From IDS-8 sp035304285 (GTDB taxonomy: Bacteria > Pseudomonadota > Gammaproteobacteria > Steroidobacterales > Woeseiaceae), in the NCBI GenBank assembly GCA_035304285.1, contig DATGQI010000145.1, positions 1 through 12,870 on the forward strand: a DNA stretch of 12,870 nucleotides. Reading direction: 5' to 3'. A program made the position numbers and the translations under genes. Below, one piece after another: positions 12,353 through 12,870 of the stretch. How positions within the stretch are numbered: position 1 is the stretch's first letter; each line of letters opens with the position of its first letter. The notes below the pieces were generated by a model. It was not told where the DNA came from and did not search any database. It saw only the letters and a list, made by a program, of their open reading frames with translations.

Positions 12353-12870
12353 TTACATGCCGACGTAGGTCGGGCCGCCCCCGCCTTCAGGGACTTCCCA
12401 AACGATGTTCTGCCGCGGATCCTTGATATCGCAGGTCTTACAGTGCACGCAATTCTGCGCGTTGATCTGGAATTTCGGCTTGCCGTTTTCCTCGACGATC
12501 TCGTACACCCCGGCAGGACAATATCGCTGCGCCGGTTCATCGTACTTCGGCAGGTTGTACTCGACCGGGACGGCCGGATCTTTCAGCACGAGGTGCACCG
12601 GCTGGTCTTCTTCGTGGTTGGTGCCGGACAGGTATACCGATGACAGGCGATCGAACGTGATGACGCCGTCGGGCTTCGGATAATCGATGCGCGGCGCCTC
12701 GCTCGCCTCTCGCAGCGTGTCGTGATCCGGCTTGCGGTTGCGCAGCGTGAAAGGAAGCTTGCCGCGAAACACGTTCTGGTCGAGAAACGTGAATGCCGCG
12801 CCGCCGAATGTCCCGAACTTGTTCAGCGCGGGGCCGAAGTTGCGCCCGGCGTGGAGTTCCTCACGCACCC
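12353..12870 (-). CDS. Electron transfer flavoprotein-ubiquinone oxidoreductase, C-terminal part
   Basis: ETF-QO is a membrane-bound FAD and iron-sulfur enzyme that takes electrons from ETF and reduces ubiquinone. Only the last 170 or so residues lie in the window; the gene continues beyond 12870. The 4Fe-4S cluster ligands are visible as YCPAGVYE (one Cys) and QNCVHCKTCDIKDP (three Cys), followed by QNIVW and EGGGGPTYVGM at the C-terminus. IDYPKPDGVITFDRLSSVYLSG upstream is also typical. It converges on the dehydrogenase gene with a 22-bp gap and no clear terminator. Its job, quinone-linked oxidation of acyl-CoA-derived electrons, fits the neighbouring acyl-CoA genes. Confidence 0.96.
   Translation of the reverse strand, partial: VREELHAGRNFGPALNKFGTFGGAAFTFLDQNVFRGKLPFTLRNRKPDHDTLREASEAPRIDYPKPDGVITFDRLSSVYLSGTNHEEDQPVHLVLKDPAVPVEYNLPKYDEPAQRYCPAGVYEIVEENGKPKFQINAQNCVHCKTCDIKDPRQNIVWEVPEGGGGPTYVGM

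Noticed and set aside
1..12870. CRISPR array, transposase or restriction-type defence genes
   Set aside because: No regularly spaced direct repeats, transposase motifs or defence proteins were seen on either strand.

Overview
The window looks like a piece of chromosome from a GC-rich gammaproteobacterium. The evidence is the conserved order queA-tgt-yajC-secD, the xerD-dsbC pair, and bacterial-type Sec, tRNA and electron-transfer genes. I cannot name the genus. No phage, plasmid, insertion-sequence or CRISPR signature is visible. Most genes are core functions. The less ordinary material is a three-gene envelope-stress-like locus and several intergenic stretches dense in inverted repeats.

Layout, left to right. 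(1) Positions 1-6401, all minus strand, read right to left: an ECF sigma factor, a single-pass membrane protein that is probably its anti-sigma factor, a secreted protein with two PDZ domains, then queA, tgt, yajC and secD (cut by the window edge). QueA and Tgt act late in queuosine synthesis in tRNA. YajC and SecD belong to the Sec export machinery. A near-perfect 31-bp palindrome sits between tgt and yajC. (2) Positions 6539-7183, plus strand: tRNA-Leu(CAA) followed closely by a Nudix hydrolase with an N-terminal zinc ribbon. (3) Positions 7200-9022, minus strand: dsbC and xerD. A recognisable promoter overlapped by an inverted repeat, and a structured leader, precede dsbC. (4) Positions 9023-9435: a 413-bp divergent intergenic region with several inverted repeats and two tandem CRP-like sites. 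(5) Positions 9436-12330, plus strand: a PlsC-like acyltransferase, a thiolase and a short-chain dehydrogenase of the type-2 3-hydroxyacyl-CoA dehydrogenase kind. (6) Positions 12353-12870, minus strand: the C-terminal end of ETF-ubiquinone oxidoreductase.

How the genes may work together. The sigma, anti-sigma and PDZ genes form a candidate signalling module spanning cytoplasm, inner membrane and periplasm. The PDZ gene ends only 28 bp before queA, so readthrough into the tRNA-modification and Sec genes is possible. The thiolase and dehydrogenase fit consecutive steps of acyl-CoA breakdown (isoleucine or fatty acid), and ETF-QO would pass electrons from acyl-CoA dehydrogenases to quinone. No clearly new enzyme system is present. 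The best candidates for something undescribed are the sigma/PDZ locus, the tgt-yajC palindrome and the regulatory architecture at 7966-8062 and 9048-9334.
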